Shown piece by piece: positions 24,545-32,815 of a stretch of DNA of 36,924 nt; positions within the stretch are counted from its first letter, which is position 1; every line of letters begins with the position of its first letter. The stretch comes from Deinococcus detaillensis (lineage in GTDB: Bacteria; Deinococcota; Deinococci; Deinococcales; Deinococcaceae), in NCBI RefSeq assembly GCF_007280555.1, contig NZ_VKDB01000029.1, positions 1-36,924 on the forward strand, read 5' to 3'. The notes below the pieces were generated by a model. That model did not search any database. It was not told where the DNA came from and worked only from the letters and a program-made list of their open reading frames with translations. The position numbers and the translations under genes are program-made.

Positions 24545-24550
24545 TATAGT
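24521..24550 (+). promoter_or_regulatory. Promoter of the oligopeptide-binding-protein gene
   Basis: TTGCAA (24521-24526), an 18-bp spacer and TATAGT (24545-24550). The spacer carries the repeated TGGTCT sites, so a bound repressor would block RNA polymerase. The transcript leader would be about 80 nt, ending in a GGAGG site at 24625-24629. Confidence 0.65.
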
Positions 24551-24635
24551 GGGCGGCAGCTTCAGTTGAAATTCAGTTCGGATCGGTTCGCTTTCCCCGC
24601 GTTCAGCCCCTTCACCTACTTTTTGGAGGTTCTCC

Positions 24636-26399
24636 ATGACATACCGCTCCACGTTCTCTTCCACTTTGCTGACTTCTACGGTGCTGCTCAGCGCCCTAAT
24701 TCTGGTTGGCAGCGCCGCCGCTGCGCCCAAGAAAATGGCGGCTTACCCCAAGCTCGGCGTCACCACCGGCAAATCGGGCGGCAATTACACGCTGGCCCTC
24801 GGCGACAGCCCGCAGAGCCTGATGTATTACGGCGTGATCGACAACAACCTCGGCCTGATCGCCCAGCAGCTCTTTGACGGTCTGGTGGAGTTCAACCTCG
24901 ACACCTACAAGCTCGAACCGGCGCTGGCCGAGTCGTGGACGATCAGCCCCGACGGCAAAGCGTACACCTTTAAGCTGCGTCAGGGCGTCAAGTGGAGCGA
25001 CGGCGAGGCTTTCAATGCCGACGATGTGGTGTTCACCTATCAGCAGCTCATCATGAATCCCGAGGCGCGGGCCGGAGACGCGGCCAGCTTCATGCTCGGC
25101 GGCAAGCCGATCACAGTGGAGAAGGTGGACGCGGGCACGGTGCGCTTCAATCTGCCTCAGCCCAGCCCCACTTTCTTGTTGCAGCTTCGCAATTTCATCA
25201 TGCCGCAGCACAAACTCGGCAAATACAAGGGCGCGGACGTCAACAACGCCTGGCCTACCACCACCCCGCCCGCCGATATTGTCGGCACTGGGCCGTTCAA
25301 GCTGCAAGGCTACACGCCGGGCCAGAAGGTCAGCCTGGTTCGCAACCCCAACTACTGGAAGGTTGATAGCGCGGGCAACAAGCTGCCTTACCTCGCTTCG
25401 CTGGACTTCCTGATTATCCGCGATCCGCAGGCGCAAGTCGCTTCGTTTCTGGCGAGCAACATTGATCAGATCAACATTTCCGGCGCTCAGTTTCCCGACC
25501 TCAAGCAAAAAGAAGTGGCCGGCGCAGCCTTCAAGGTCATTCGCAGTCAGGCGCTGTTCGGCAGCCCGCCCTTCTTGGCGTACAATTTCGACGCCGCCGA
25601 CCCCGCGCTGGCCAAAATCTTTTCCGATACCCGCTTTCGGCGTGCCATGCAAACGGCGATTAACCGCCCGCGCATCATCGACACCGTATACAACAGCCTC
25701 GCCACTTTGCCGGGGCACGGCGTCGCGCCGGTCAATACCGCCTTTTATGTCAAAACCACCGCTCAGCTCGGCAAGTTCGACCTGAGTGCCGCTGGCAAGG
25801 CGCTCGACGCGCTGGGCCTTAAAGACACCGACGGCGACGGCATCCGTAATATCAGCAAAGGCAAGAATCTGGAATTTGATTTGACCTACGGCACCGATTC
25901 CAGCGTGTATCCGCAGATGGCCACCATTTTGCAAAACGATTTCAAGCAGATTGGCGTTAAAGTCAACCTCAAGGGCATTTTGTCGAGCAAGCTGTTTTCG
26001 ACTGGCATGAGCGGCGACTGGCAAGCGATTTTGGCTGCTTTTGGCGACCAGCCCGACCCCGAACTCCGCAAGCCGATCTGGCAACCCGGCGGAGCGCTGT
26101 ACTACTGGCACCGCAGCTTGCAACCTGCCAAGGACGGCGAAACCCCCAACCTCGCCAAGATGCAGCCGTGGGAAAAGCAGATCTATGACATTTTTGATAA
26201 AGGCAGCGTCACCACCGACAAAACCCAGCGCAAGGCCCTGTATGCCCGTTGGCAGAACCTGTTTGCCCAGAACCTGCCGGTCACGCCGATTGCCAAGCCT
26301 GACAACATCGGAGTCATCAGCAATAAGTACGGCAATTACATCTACAACCTCGGCGTGATTCCCGGCTACAACCCGGTGCCGCTGGTGTACCAGAAGTAA
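24636..26399 (+). CDS. Peptide/oligopeptide ABC transporter substrate-binding protein (family 5)
   Basis: A 587-residue exported binding protein. The signal peptide covers residues 1-29 (...LILVGSAAAA) without a lipobox Cys. The SBP family-5 signature follows in ALAESWTISPDGKAYTFKLR, GVKWSDGEAFNADDVVFTYQ, and the later GTGPFKLQGYTPG and NPNYWK. It captures peptides or related solutes and delivers them to the permeases at 26570 and 27538. The GGAGG ribosome binding site fixes the ATG. It is controlled by a promoter with repeated GGTC operators shared with the divergent GntR gene. A terminator-like structure follows, which would make binding protein more abundant than permease. Confidence 0.93.
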   Translation: MTYRSTFSSTLLTSTVLLSALILVGSAAAAPKKMAAYPKLGVTTGKSGGNYTLALGDSPQSLMYYGVIDNNLGLIAQQLFDGLVEFNLDTYKLEPALAESWTISPDGKAYTFKLRQGVKWSDGEAFNADDVVFTYQQLIMNPEARAGDAASFMLGGKPITVEKVDAGTVRFNLPQPSPTFLLQLRNFIMPQHKLGKYKGADVNNAWPTTTPPADIVGTGPFKLQGYTPGQKVSLVRNPNYWKVDSAGNKLPYLASLDFLIIRDPQAQVASFLASNIDQINISGAQFPDLKQKEVAGAAFKVIRSQALFGSPPFLAYNFDAADPALAKIFSDTRFRRAMQTAINRPRIIDTVYNSLATLPGHGVAPVNTAFYVKTTAQLGKFDLSAAGKALDALGLKDTDGDGIRNISKGKNLEFDLTYGTDSSVYPQMATILQNDFKQIGVKVNLKGILSSKLFSTGMSGDWQAILAAFGDQPDPELRKPIWQPGGALYYWHRSLQPAKDGETPNLAKMQPWEKQIYDIFDKGSVTTDKTQRKALYARWQNLFAQNLPVTPIAKPDNIGVISNKYGNYIYNLGVIPGYNPVPLVYQK

Positions 26400-26415
26400 G
26401 ACTTACCGCGCACAA

Positions 26416-26461
26416 CGTGTGGCTTGTGGGAAAGGCGCGGCCTTTTTTGCTAAGCCACACG
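26416..26461 (+). terminator. Nested hairpin/terminator between binding-protein and permease genes
   Basis: The inner stem AAAGGC (26431-26436) / GCCTTT (26440-26445) runs into six T (26443-26448), a classic terminator. It is enclosed by a perfect 10-bp inverted repeat, CGTGTGGCTT (26416-26425) / AAGCCACACG (26452-26461), which would form a competing outer stem. Confidence 0.7.
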
Positions 26462-26513
26462 TTTGGTTTTGAAGATTGTTCTCTAATTAATCCCCGCTGA
26501 GGTGGCCCCAAAC

Positions 26514-26576
26514 ATGCTTGACCCATTTCCGCTGTTCCCACCCCCCACCAGCCACGCGCCGCACGCCGAATGCTGA
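26514..26576 (+). CDS. Putative 20-codon proline-rich leader ORF
   Basis: The ATG at 26514 is 9 nt after GAGGTG (26499-26504). It encodes MLDPFPLFPPPTSHAPHAEC and stops at 26574-26576, overlapping the permease ATG at 26570. The permease has no ribosome binding site of its own, so ribosomes finishing this ORF could re-initiate there. Six of 20 residues are proline, including PPP, a known ribosome-slowing motif. No homology evidence is available; the ORF may be chance. Confidence 0.45.
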   Translation: MLDPFPLFPPPTSHAPHAEC

Positions 26577-27541
26577 TTTTCGCTCTGCGGCGCATTCTCG
26601 GCATGATTCCCACCCTGCTGATTATCAGCGCGGTGTGCTTCACCGTGATCAAGCTCCAGCCCGGCTCGTTTACGGATCAGTACCTCGAAGATCCGCGTTT
26701 CACCAAAGCGACGGTGGCCGCCATCACCCGGCAGCTCGGCCTCGACCAACCGGCCATCGTGCAGTACGGACGCTGGCTGTGGGGCGTCATCACGCGGCTG
26801 GATTTCGGCTTTTCGTTTGCTTCCAATGCCCCGGTGATTACCCAGATTGGCGAGCGGCTGGGCTGGACGGTCTTTATCGCCCTGCTGACCTTGCTGGTGT
26901 CTTGGATCGTCGCTGTGCCGCTGGGCATTTACACCGCCTTCAACCGTCACGGCGTGGCGGCGAGCGTGGCGAACTTTCTGGGCTATGTGGGCCTAGCTGT
27001 GCCGGATTTTTTGCTGGCGCTGCTATTGGTGGTGCTGACGCTTAGGCTGGGCAGCCGCAATGTGGGCGGCCTGTTTTCGCCGGAGATGATTGATGCGCCC
27101 TGGTCGTGGGCCAGACTCGGCGATTTGCTGGCCCACCTGTGGATTCCGGTGCTGGCGGTGGGGCTGGAGGGCGTGGCGGGCCTGATGCGCCAGATGCGGG
27201 CCTCGATGCTGGACGTGCTGTCGCAGGACTATATACGGACGGCCCGTGCCAAGGGAGCTGCTCAGCGCACCGTGATCTGGCGGCACGCGGTCAGGAACGC
27301 CATCAACCCGCTGATCAGTCTCGCGGGGTTGAGCCTGCCGACCCTGATTTCCGGCACCATCATCATTTCGATTGTCATGAACTTGCCGACCATCGGGCCG
27401 CTCCTCTACGAATCGCTGCTCAACAAGGACCAGTACACCGCGCTGACCCTGCTGATGCTCTCGGCGGTGCTGCTGCTGATCGGCAATTTGCTGGCCGATT
27501 TGGTGCTGGCCTGGGTCGATCCACGGGTGAGGTACTCGTGA
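26570..27541 (+). CDS. Peptide ABC transporter permease, DppB type
   Basis: A 323-residue inner-membrane protein with six predicted helices, beginning at once with LRRILGMIPTLLIISAV as DppB proteins do. The ATPase-docking EAA-like region is SQDYIRTARAKGAAQRTVIW. The C-terminal portion PTLISGTIIISIVMNLPTIG is typical. The ATG at 26570 is chosen by family start; it lacks a ribosome binding site but overlaps the end of a short leader ORF. The stop overlaps the next permease gene (GTGA). No DppD/DppF ATPase genes follow. Confidence 0.93.
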   Translation: MLIFALRRILGMIPTLLIISAVCFTVIKLQPGSFTDQYLEDPRFTKATVAAITRQLGLDQPAIVQYGRWLWGVITRLDFGFSFASNAPVITQIGERLGWTVFIALLTLLVSWIVAVPLGIYTAFNRHGVAASVANFLGYVGLAVPDFLLALLLVVLTLRLGSRNVGGLFSPEMIDAPWSWARLGDLLAHLWIPVLAVGLEGVAGLMRQMRASMLDVLSQDYIRTARAKGAAQRTVIWRHAVRNAINPLISLAGLSLPTLISGTIIISIVMNLPTIGPLLYESLLNKDQYTALTLLMLSAVLLLIGNLLADLVLAWVDPRVRYS

Positions 27542-28644
27542 CCACCCTGCCCACTCCTACGGCCGCCGCGCCCTCGCCGTTTGCGCTGGCCCTGCGCCGA
27601 TTCCGCAAATCCAGGTTGGGTGTGCTGGGCGGCTGGATGCTGGTCGTGCTGTATCTCAGCGCCCTGCTCGGCGGTTTTCTCGCGCCCTACGGCATCACTA
27701 CTCAGCATCAGGGCTTTGAATATCAGCCGCCCCAGCCGCTGCACTGGGTTCATCAGGGTCAATTCATGCGGCCTTTTGTCTACGGCTCCAAAACGGGACG
27801 CGACCCAGTGACGTTTGCCAAAACGAGTGTGCCGGACAGAACGACGCCTGTGCCAGTTGAATTTTTCGTGCGCGGCGAACCGTACAGTTTCTTCGGAATT
27901 CCAACGACTTTGCACCTGTTCGGCGTTGATGCTGGCCCCGAAAACAACCGGTTCTATTTCCCGTTCGGCACTGACCAACTGGGCCGCGATCTGTTCTCGC
28001 GCACCCTGGTCGGCGGGCAGGTCAGCCTGACGGTGGGCGTGGTGGGCATCCTCATCAGCTTTGCCATCGGCATCGTCATGGGCGGGCTGAGCGGCTACTA
28101 CGGCGGGCGCACCGACAACCTGATTCAGCGCCTGGTCGAAGTGCTGCTGAGCTTTCCAAGACTGCCGATTTTGCTGGCCCTCTCGACGCTGATTCCGGCC
28201 CGCTGGCCCTCCACGTATGTCTACCTCGGCATCGTGGCGGTGCTGGCCCTGATTGGCTGGGCGAGCTTGGCGCGGGTGGTGCGCGGGCAGGTGCTCTCGG
28301 CCCGCAACGTCGAATACGTTTCGGCGGCGCAGGCGGTGGGCGCGTCGGATCTGCGGGTCATCCTGCGTCACATCGTGCCGAACCTGTCCAGTTTCCTGGT
28401 CATCACCGCCACCCTCAGCTTGCCCGGCTACATCCTCGGCGAAAGCACCCTCAGCTTCCTGGGCCTCGGCATCAAGGAACCGATGACCAGCTGGGGCCTG
28501 CTGCTCAAAGATGCGGGCAATTTGCAGACGGTCAACCTGTATCCGTGGCTGCTGCTGCCAGGAATATTCCTATTTGTGGCGGTGCTGGCCTTCAATTTCT
28601 TCGGTGACGCCCTGCGGGACGCGGCAGATACCCAGAGCCGCTGA
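27538..28644 (+). CDS. Peptide ABC transporter permease, DppC type (long periplasmic loop)
   Basis: A 368-residue partner permease. After the first helix it carries an extra external loop of about 90 residues (including HWVHQGQFMRPFVYGSKT and VEFFVRGEPYSFFGIP) before the usual FGTDQLGRDLFSRTLVGG. This loop is typical of one known DppC subtype rather than a novelty. The EAA-like motif is NVEYVSAAQAVGASDLRVIL, and the terminal part GESTLSFLGLGIKEPMTSWG is family-typical. The GTG start at 27538 overlaps the DppB stop by 4 bp. It ends the operon: the next genes are a different transporter. Confidence 0.92.
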   Translation: MTTLPTPTAAAPSPFALALRRFRKSRLGVLGGWMLVVLYLSALLGGFLAPYGITTQHQGFEYQPPQPLHWVHQGQFMRPFVYGSKTGRDPVTFAKTSVPDRTTPVPVEFFVRGEPYSFFGIPTTLHLFGVDAGPENNRFYFPFGTDQLGRDLFSRTLVGGQVSLTVGVVGILISFAIGIVMGGLSGYYGGRTDNLIQRLVEVLLSFPRLPILLALSTLIPARWPSTYVYLGIVAVLALIGWASLARVVRGQVLSARNVEYVSAAQAVGASDLRVILRHIVPNLSSFLVITATLSLPGYILGESTLSFLGLGIKEPMTSWGLLLKDAGNLQTVNLYPWLLLPGIFLFVAVLAFNFFGDALRDAADTQSR

Positions 28645-28656
28645 TTACCACCAGCC

Positions 28657-28701
28657 CGATTCATTCCAGATGAATTCAGCTTTTCACTTTTCTTAGAATC
28701 G
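28657..28701 (+). terminator. Weak hairpin with T-rich tract after the peptide permease
   Basis: ATTCAT (28659-28664) and ATGAAT (28670-28675) with loop TCCAG are followed by TTTTCACTTTTCTT. An enclosing CGATTC/GAATCG pair (28657-28662, 28696-28701) is also present. The AT-rich stem makes it a low-strength candidate. Confidence 0.35.
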
Positions 28702-28758
28702 GACTCTTCGTCTCAGCGCAGCTTCCGTAAAGACGGTGTACGTCTGGGCGCGGCAAAA

Positions 28759-28787
28759 TTCTTAGCATTCGGTATTTATGCTATCTT
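28759..28787 (+). promoter_or_regulatory. Candidate promoter of the amino-acid-binding-protein gene
   Basis: TTCTTA (28759-28764), a 17-bp spacer and TATCTT (28782-28787) lie in an AT-rich stretch. An alternative -10, TATGCT, overlaps the spacer end. An AAGGAG ribosome binding site precedes the ATG at 28821. Confidence 0.4.
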
Positions 28788-28820
28788 CATTTTATCGCTA
28801 CATTATTTCAAGGAGAAATC

Positions 28821-29675
28821 ATGACCAAATTCGCCACCAAATTGTTTGCCCTTACTGCGTTGACCCTACTCGGCAGCGTTGCCTCCGCCGCCTCTATCCG
28901 CGATCAGATTTGCGCTGACGGCGTCTTCAACGCTGGTGTCAAATACGACAGCCCGCCTTTCGGCTTCGTGGACGAGAACGGCGACGTGACCGGCTTTGAC
29001 GTCGATCTGGTCAAGGAAATCGGCAAAGACCTGACCGAAGTTTGCAAAAAGCCTATCAAAGTGGTCCTCAAGCAGGTCACCAGCAAAAACCGGATCGAGT
29101 TCGTGCAAAACGGCACCGTCGATATCGCCGCCTCCACCGCCACCGCCACCTACGGGCGGATGGACACGGTGGACTTTTCCAACACCTACTTCCTCGACGG
29201 TCAGCGCCTGCTGGTTCCGGCGGGCAGCCCGATCAAGAGTACCCGCGACTTGGCAGGCAAGCGGGTCGGCACCGCGCAGGGCAGCACTTCCGAACTCAAC
29301 CTCAAGGCCGCCGCGCCCAAGTCCAACGTCGTGAGCCTTCAGCAGTACACCGACGCCTTCACTGCCCTCCAGCAGGGCCGTGTCGACGCCGTCAGCACTG
29401 ACAGCACCATTTTGCTGGGCCTCAAGGCCAGTGCGCCTGATCCCAGCAAGTACGCCATCGTCGGGCCGTTTTTCAGCTCCGAGCCGTACGGCATGATCCT
29501 CAAGCAAAACGACAGCAAGTGGCGTAACTTCGTCAACGAAAGCCTCAGCCGCACCGGGGCCGACGGCACCTACAAAAAGATCTTTACCAAGTGGTTTGGC
29601 CCCAAAACCAAGTACGCCTTGCCCGATCCCAAGCGTGCTCAGGAAATTCCCGCGCAGTTCCCTGTGCGCCGCTGA
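28821..29675 (+). CDS. Polar amino-acid ABC transporter substrate-binding protein
   Basis: A 284-residue exported protein of SBP family 3 (PF00497). The signal peptide runs to about residue 23 (...GSVASA). The family core is visible: GVKYDSPPFGFVDENGDVTG near the start, FDVDLVKEIG, RIEFVQNGTVDIAASTAT, VDFSNTYFLDGQRLLV and LAGKRVGTAQGST. It precedes two permeases and an ATPase that complete the importer. The ligand is probably a polar amino acid (glutamate/glutamine group), but the pocket residues were not resolved. A structured 247-bp gap separates it from the first permease. Confidence 0.93.
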   Translation: MTKFATKLFALTALTLLGSVASAASIRDQICADGVFNAGVKYDSPPFGFVDENGDVTGFDVDLVKEIGKDLTEVCKKPIKVVLKQVTSKNRIEFVQNGTVDIAASTATATYGRMDTVDFSNTYFLDGQRLLVPAGSPIKSTRDLAGKRVGTAQGSTSELNLKAAAPKSNVVSLQQYTDAFTALQQGRVDAVSTDSTILLGLKASAPDPSKYAIVGPFFSSEPYGMILKQNDSKWRNFVNESLSRTGADGTYKKIFTKWFGPKTKYALPDPKRAQEIPAQFPVRR

Positions 29676-29922
29676 TCTAAGTACGCCAATGTTTATCTTT
29701 AGATAAGCCGAGCGGAGCGAGAGATGGGAAAAGTACGGCTAGATGGGAGTGGAGGGATGGAGCGCTCTTTGCGGGCAGGCCCGATAGGTGCCGCTCTGCC
29801 CAAGACGCGGAATCCCGAAACGGTAATCTTGCCGTACTTAAGCGTTTCTTAACCTCAAGTTGGGGGGGACGGAGCGGATGTTTCGTTCCCCTTTTTGGTG
29901 GATTCACGGCCAAAGGAGCGCC
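29676..29922 (+). other. Structured intergenic region between binding protein and permease genes
   Basis: Holds no supported gene. It contains TTATCT-TT-AGATAA (29693-29706) and a 9-bp inverted repeat AAGTACGGC (29731-29739) / GCCGTACTT (29831-29839) enclosing the hairpin repeat copy B. An AAAGGAG ribosome binding site then leads to the ATG at 29923. It probably folds in RNA and may set the binding-protein to permease ratio. Confidence 0.5.
29771..29812 (-). repeat. Intergenic hairpin repeat, copy B
   Basis: On the minus strand it reads TTCCGCGTCTTGGGCAGAGC and so on, 42 bp, about 86% identical to copy A at 5059-5100. GGGCAG/CTGCCC form the stem. It is enclosed within a 9-bp inverted repeat in the amino-acid transporter region. 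Confidence 0.55.
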
Positions 29923-30735
29923 ATGCAAAGAAGCGTGTATCAGCAAGTGATCGCCGTGGTGGTGGTCGTGGCCTTGGCGGTGTTTGCCTTTCTGCGGGTG
30001 CGGGCGGGTTTTGCCGCCAACAGCATCACCTTGGATTGGAGCATTTTCAGCAAGCCCAGCCAACTGACTCAGGGCACTTACCTCACCACTATTCTGATCG
30101 GGATGCTGCTGACCATCCGGCTGGCGCTGATCGGCATCGTGTTCGCCATGCTGCTCGGCACGCTGGTGGGCGTCTCAAGGCTGAGTCACAACCCGGTGGT
30201 CAACCGGGTGGCCGCCGCCTACGTGGAATTTTTCCGCAATACACCCTTGCTGGTTCAGATCTTTTTCTGGAACTTCGGAGTGATTAATGTCTTGCCTGCG
30301 CCGATCAAGAACTGGTTGTTCAACCACTCGCCCGAGCAGTGGGCCGTCATCGCGGCGCTGAGCGTCTACACCAGTTCCTACATCGCCGAAACCATTCGCG
30401 CCGGGATTCTCAGCGTGCCCAAGGGCCAGACCGAGGCGGCCAAATCGCTGGGCCTGAACGGCTCGCAGGTGCTGAGCCTCGTGACCTTGCCGCAGGCGTT
30501 CCGGGCGGTGTTGCCGCCGCTGGGCAGCCAGTTTCTCAACCTCACCAAGAACTCCTCGCTGGCCTCGCAGATCGGGGTGGCCGAGCTGTTTTACTACGGC
30601 ACGCAGGTGCAGAGCTACACCTTCCGGGGCTTCGAGAGCATCACCGCCATCACGGTGGCTTACCTTGTTCTCAGCTTGACCATTACTTTCTTACTCAACT
30701 TGCTCAGCCGCCGCTTGGCGCTGCCGGGCCGTTAA
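29923..30735 (+). CDS. Amino-acid ABC transporter permease (HisM/GlnP type)
   Basis: A 270-residue inner-membrane protein. The N-terminal helix IAVVVVVALAVFAFL is followed by a periplasmic stretch and a standard five-helix HisM domain. That domain includes YVEFFRNTPLLVQIFFWNFG and the EAA-type LGLNGSQVLSLVTLPQAFR. The ATG at 29923 is chosen because AAAGGAG sits 6 nt upstream. An ATG at 29878 (GGAG upstream) would add MFRSPFWWIHGQRSA, a possible alternative. It is followed after 13 bp by the second permease. Confidence 0.93.
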   Translation: MQRSVYQQVIAVVVVVALAVFAFLRVRAGFAANSITLDWSIFSKPSQLTQGTYLTTILIGMLLTIRLALIGIVFAMLLGTLVGVSRLSHNPVVNRVAAAYVEFFRNTPLLVQIFFWNFGVINVLPAPIKNWLFNHSPEQWAVIAALSVYTSSYIAETIRAGILSVPKGQTEAAKSLGLNGSQVLSLVTLPQAFRAVLPPLGSQFLNLTKNSSLASQIGVAELFYYGTQVQSYTFRGFESITAITVAYLVLSLTITFLLNLLSRRLALPGR

Positions 30736-30748
30736 GGGAGCTGAATAG

Positions 30749-31972
30749 ATGACCGTTAAACCTTCGGTTCAGCCCAGCGGCGGCGCTTCGCTGGCGTGGC
30801 TCTCGTATTTCGTGCCAGGACTGGGCCAGTTGCTGGTCGGGCAAACCCTCTACGGCGTGCAGTTTCTGGCGGCTGCGGTGCTGGTGTGGGCCATCGCCTT
30901 TCCCGTCTTGCAGGGTGGAAGCTGGGACGGGCGGGCGCTGGCCCTGATCGCCATTGCCGCGCTGCACCTCGGCGCGGGTATCACCGCCGCCGCCGATCAC
31001 CGCCGCCGCCAGGGTGCCGAGTTCACCTACGCCGCCCAACAGACCTACAAGCGCTGGTCGGTGATCGTGGCCAGCGCGGTGGTGCTGTTTATCGTCGGCC
31101 TGCTGGTGCGCTGGATCGTGACCTTGCCGAGTTGGAACGAGGTGCAGCGCAACTTCTTGTTCCTGCTGATCGGGCGCTTCCGCTCCGAGCAATTCGCCGA
31201 CGAGATCTGGCGGCTGTGGGGCTTTGGGGCGCTGGTGCTGGGCGGCGGCGCGGCCTTTGCCATGACGCAGCTCAAAGCCAAATTTGCCTGGGTGCCGCTG
31301 GTGCTGGGCATCGTCGTTGGCGTAGTGGTGCTGTTTCCCACCATCAGTCCGCAGGTCAACATCGGCGGACTGGCGCTCAGCCTGATTCTGGCGATTCTGG
31401 GCATCGTGGGCGCGATTCCGCTGGGTCTGCTGTTCGGGGTGGGCCGCACCAATACCCTGCCGGTGATGCGCGGTCTGAGCACCATTTACGTGGAGCTGTT
31501 CCGCAGCTTGCCGTTTATCACGGTGATTTTCTGGTTCTTCATCTTCGTGCCCTACGTGCTGGGCGAGGGCACCCAGTTCTGGGCGGTAGTGGCGGCACTG
31601 GCGTTGTTTACCGGCGCTTACGTGGCTGAAATCGTGCGGGCAGGCATTCAGGCGCTGCCGACAGGTCAGGCCGAGGCGGCGCGGGCGCTGGGCTTATCCG
31701 GCACCCAAACCATGCTGCAAGTCATCTTGCCGCAGGCGGTTCGCAACATGATTCCGCCGCTGGTCGGGCAATTTATCAGCCTCTTCAAAGACACCTCGCT
31801 GGTCAGTATCATCGGTTTGATCGAGCTGGCCGGAGCTGGGCGCATCACCGCCAACCGGGTGGTCACGGCGACCTTTGAAATTTACCTGACGGTGGCGCTG
31901 CTGTATTTCATCTTTGCTTACCTGCTCTCGCTGCTGGCCCGCAGGCTGGAAGCGCCGACAGGGGCGCGGTAA
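30749..31972 (+). CDS. Amino-acid ABC transporter permease with extra N-terminal membrane domain
   Basis: A 407-residue permease. The C-terminal half, from about residue 200, is a normal HisM/AapM-like domain (YVELFRSLPFITVIFWFF; LGLSGTQTMLQVILPQAVR). The N-terminal 200 residues hold four to six extra hydrophobic segments and begin with LSYFVPGLGQLLVGQTLYG, a PGLGQxxxG pattern seen in small TM2-like membrane modules. This makes it larger than usual family members (about 220-320 residues). A GGGAG site 8 nt before the ATG fixes the start. It is followed after 57 bp by the ATPase gene. Confidence 0.9.
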   Translation: MTVKPSVQPSGGASLAWLSYFVPGLGQLLVGQTLYGVQFLAAAVLVWAIAFPVLQGGSWDGRALALIAIAALHLGAGITAAADHRRRQGAEFTYAAQQTYKRWSVIVASAVVLFIVGLLVRWIVTLPSWNEVQRNFLFLLIGRFRSEQFADEIWRLWGFGALVLGGGAAFAMTQLKAKFAWVPLVLGIVVGVVVLFPTISPQVNIGGLALSLILAILGIVGAIPLGLLFGVGRTNTLPVMRGLSTIYVELFRSLPFITVIFWFFIFVPYVLGEGTQFWAVVAALALFTGAYVAEIVRAGIQALPTGQAEAARALGLSGTQTMLQVILPQAVRNMIPPLVGQFISLFKDTSLVSIIGLIELAGAGRITANRVVTATFEIYLTVALLYFIFAYLLSLLARRLEAPTGAR

Positions 31973-32029
31973 GGTGAACGCTAGGCTTTTCGTACAAGCC
32001 CACTTCGCTCAACTTTTAAGGAGCCACCC

Positions 32030-32803
32030 ATGACCGCGTCCCTCCAAAAACCCGCTTTACAGTCCAACGCCGAGCCGATCATCAAAGCGGTGGACGTTCA
32101 CAAGAATTTCGGCAGCTTCCACGCCCTGCGCGGCGTCAACATGACCGTGCAGCCGGGCGAAGTGGTGGTCATCATCGGGCCGTCGGGCAGCGGCAAGTCC
32201 ACCTTCATTCGCACCATCAATCGCCTCGAAGAACACGACAAGGGCACCATCATCGTGGACGGCATCGAACTCAAAGAAGGCCAGAACCTCGACGCCATTC
32301 GCCGCGAAGTCGGGATGGTCTTTCAGTCGTTCAACCTCTTTCCGCACCTGACCGTGCTGCAAAACGTGGCGCTGGCCCCCATGCGCGTTCGCAAGACGCC
32401 CAAAGCCCAAGCTGAAAAGCAGGCGATGGAACTGCTGACGCGGGTCGGCATCGAGGAGCAGGCCCTCAAGTTCCCGGCACAGCTCTCCGGTGGGCAGCAG
32501 CAGCGCGTGGCGATTGCCCGCGCCCTGGCGATGGAACCCAAGGTGATGCTGTTTGACGAGCCGACCTCGGCGCTCGATCCCGAAATGATCAAGGAAGTGC
32601 TGGACGTGATGAAGGGCCTGGCCCGGTCTGGCATGACCATGCTGTGCGTCACCCACGAAATGGGTTTTGCCCGCGAAGTGGCCGACCGGCTGGTGTTTTT
32701 CGACGAGGGCAACATCGTGGAGGACACCACGCCCGAAGAGTTTTACAACAACCCCAAACACGAGCGGGCCAAGGCCTTCCTCAGCAAAGTGTTGGGCCAC
32801 TAA
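32030..32803 (+). CDS. glnQ: Amino-acid ABC transporter ATP-binding protein (GlnQ type)
   Basis: A 257-residue ATPase that drives the amino-acid importer. Walker [10 protein letters not shown] is at residues 50-58, Q-loop in [14 protein letters not shown], signature [15 protein letters not shown] at 152-166, Walker [16 protein letters not shown] at 172-186 and the H-loop in [11 protein letters not shown]. The length and the C-terminal [20 protein letters not shown] are typical of GlnQ/HisP. AAGGAG before the ATG is a strong ribosome binding site. It is last in the transporter operon and followed by a strong terminator. The gene symbol denotes family membership; glutamine specificity is not established. 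Confidence 0.94.
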   Translation: MTASLQKPALQSNAEPIIKAVDVHKNFGSFHALRGVNMTVQPGEVVVIIGPSGSGKSTFIRTINRLEEHDKGTIIVDGIELKEGQNLDAIRREVGMVFQSFNLFPHLTVLQNVALAPMRVRKTPKAQAEKQAMELLTRVGIEEQALKFPAQLSGGQQQRVAIARALAMEPKVMLFDEPTSALDPEMIKEVLDVMKGLARSGMTMLCVTHEMGFAREVADRLVFFDEGNIVEDTTPEEFYNNPKHERAKAFLSKVLGH

Positions 32804-32815
32804 AAAGAGCGACAG

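Noticed and set aside
24696..26123. A 475-codon minus-strand frame opposite the peptide-binding protein
   Set aside because: Antisense shadow of a gene with a signal peptide and family-5 signatures; its composition is not protein-like.
27680..27960. Insertion of about 90 residues in the DppC-type permease as a novel domain
   Set aside because: The same extended loop (RPFVYG, FFVRGEPY) is known in one common DppC subtype, so it is not new.
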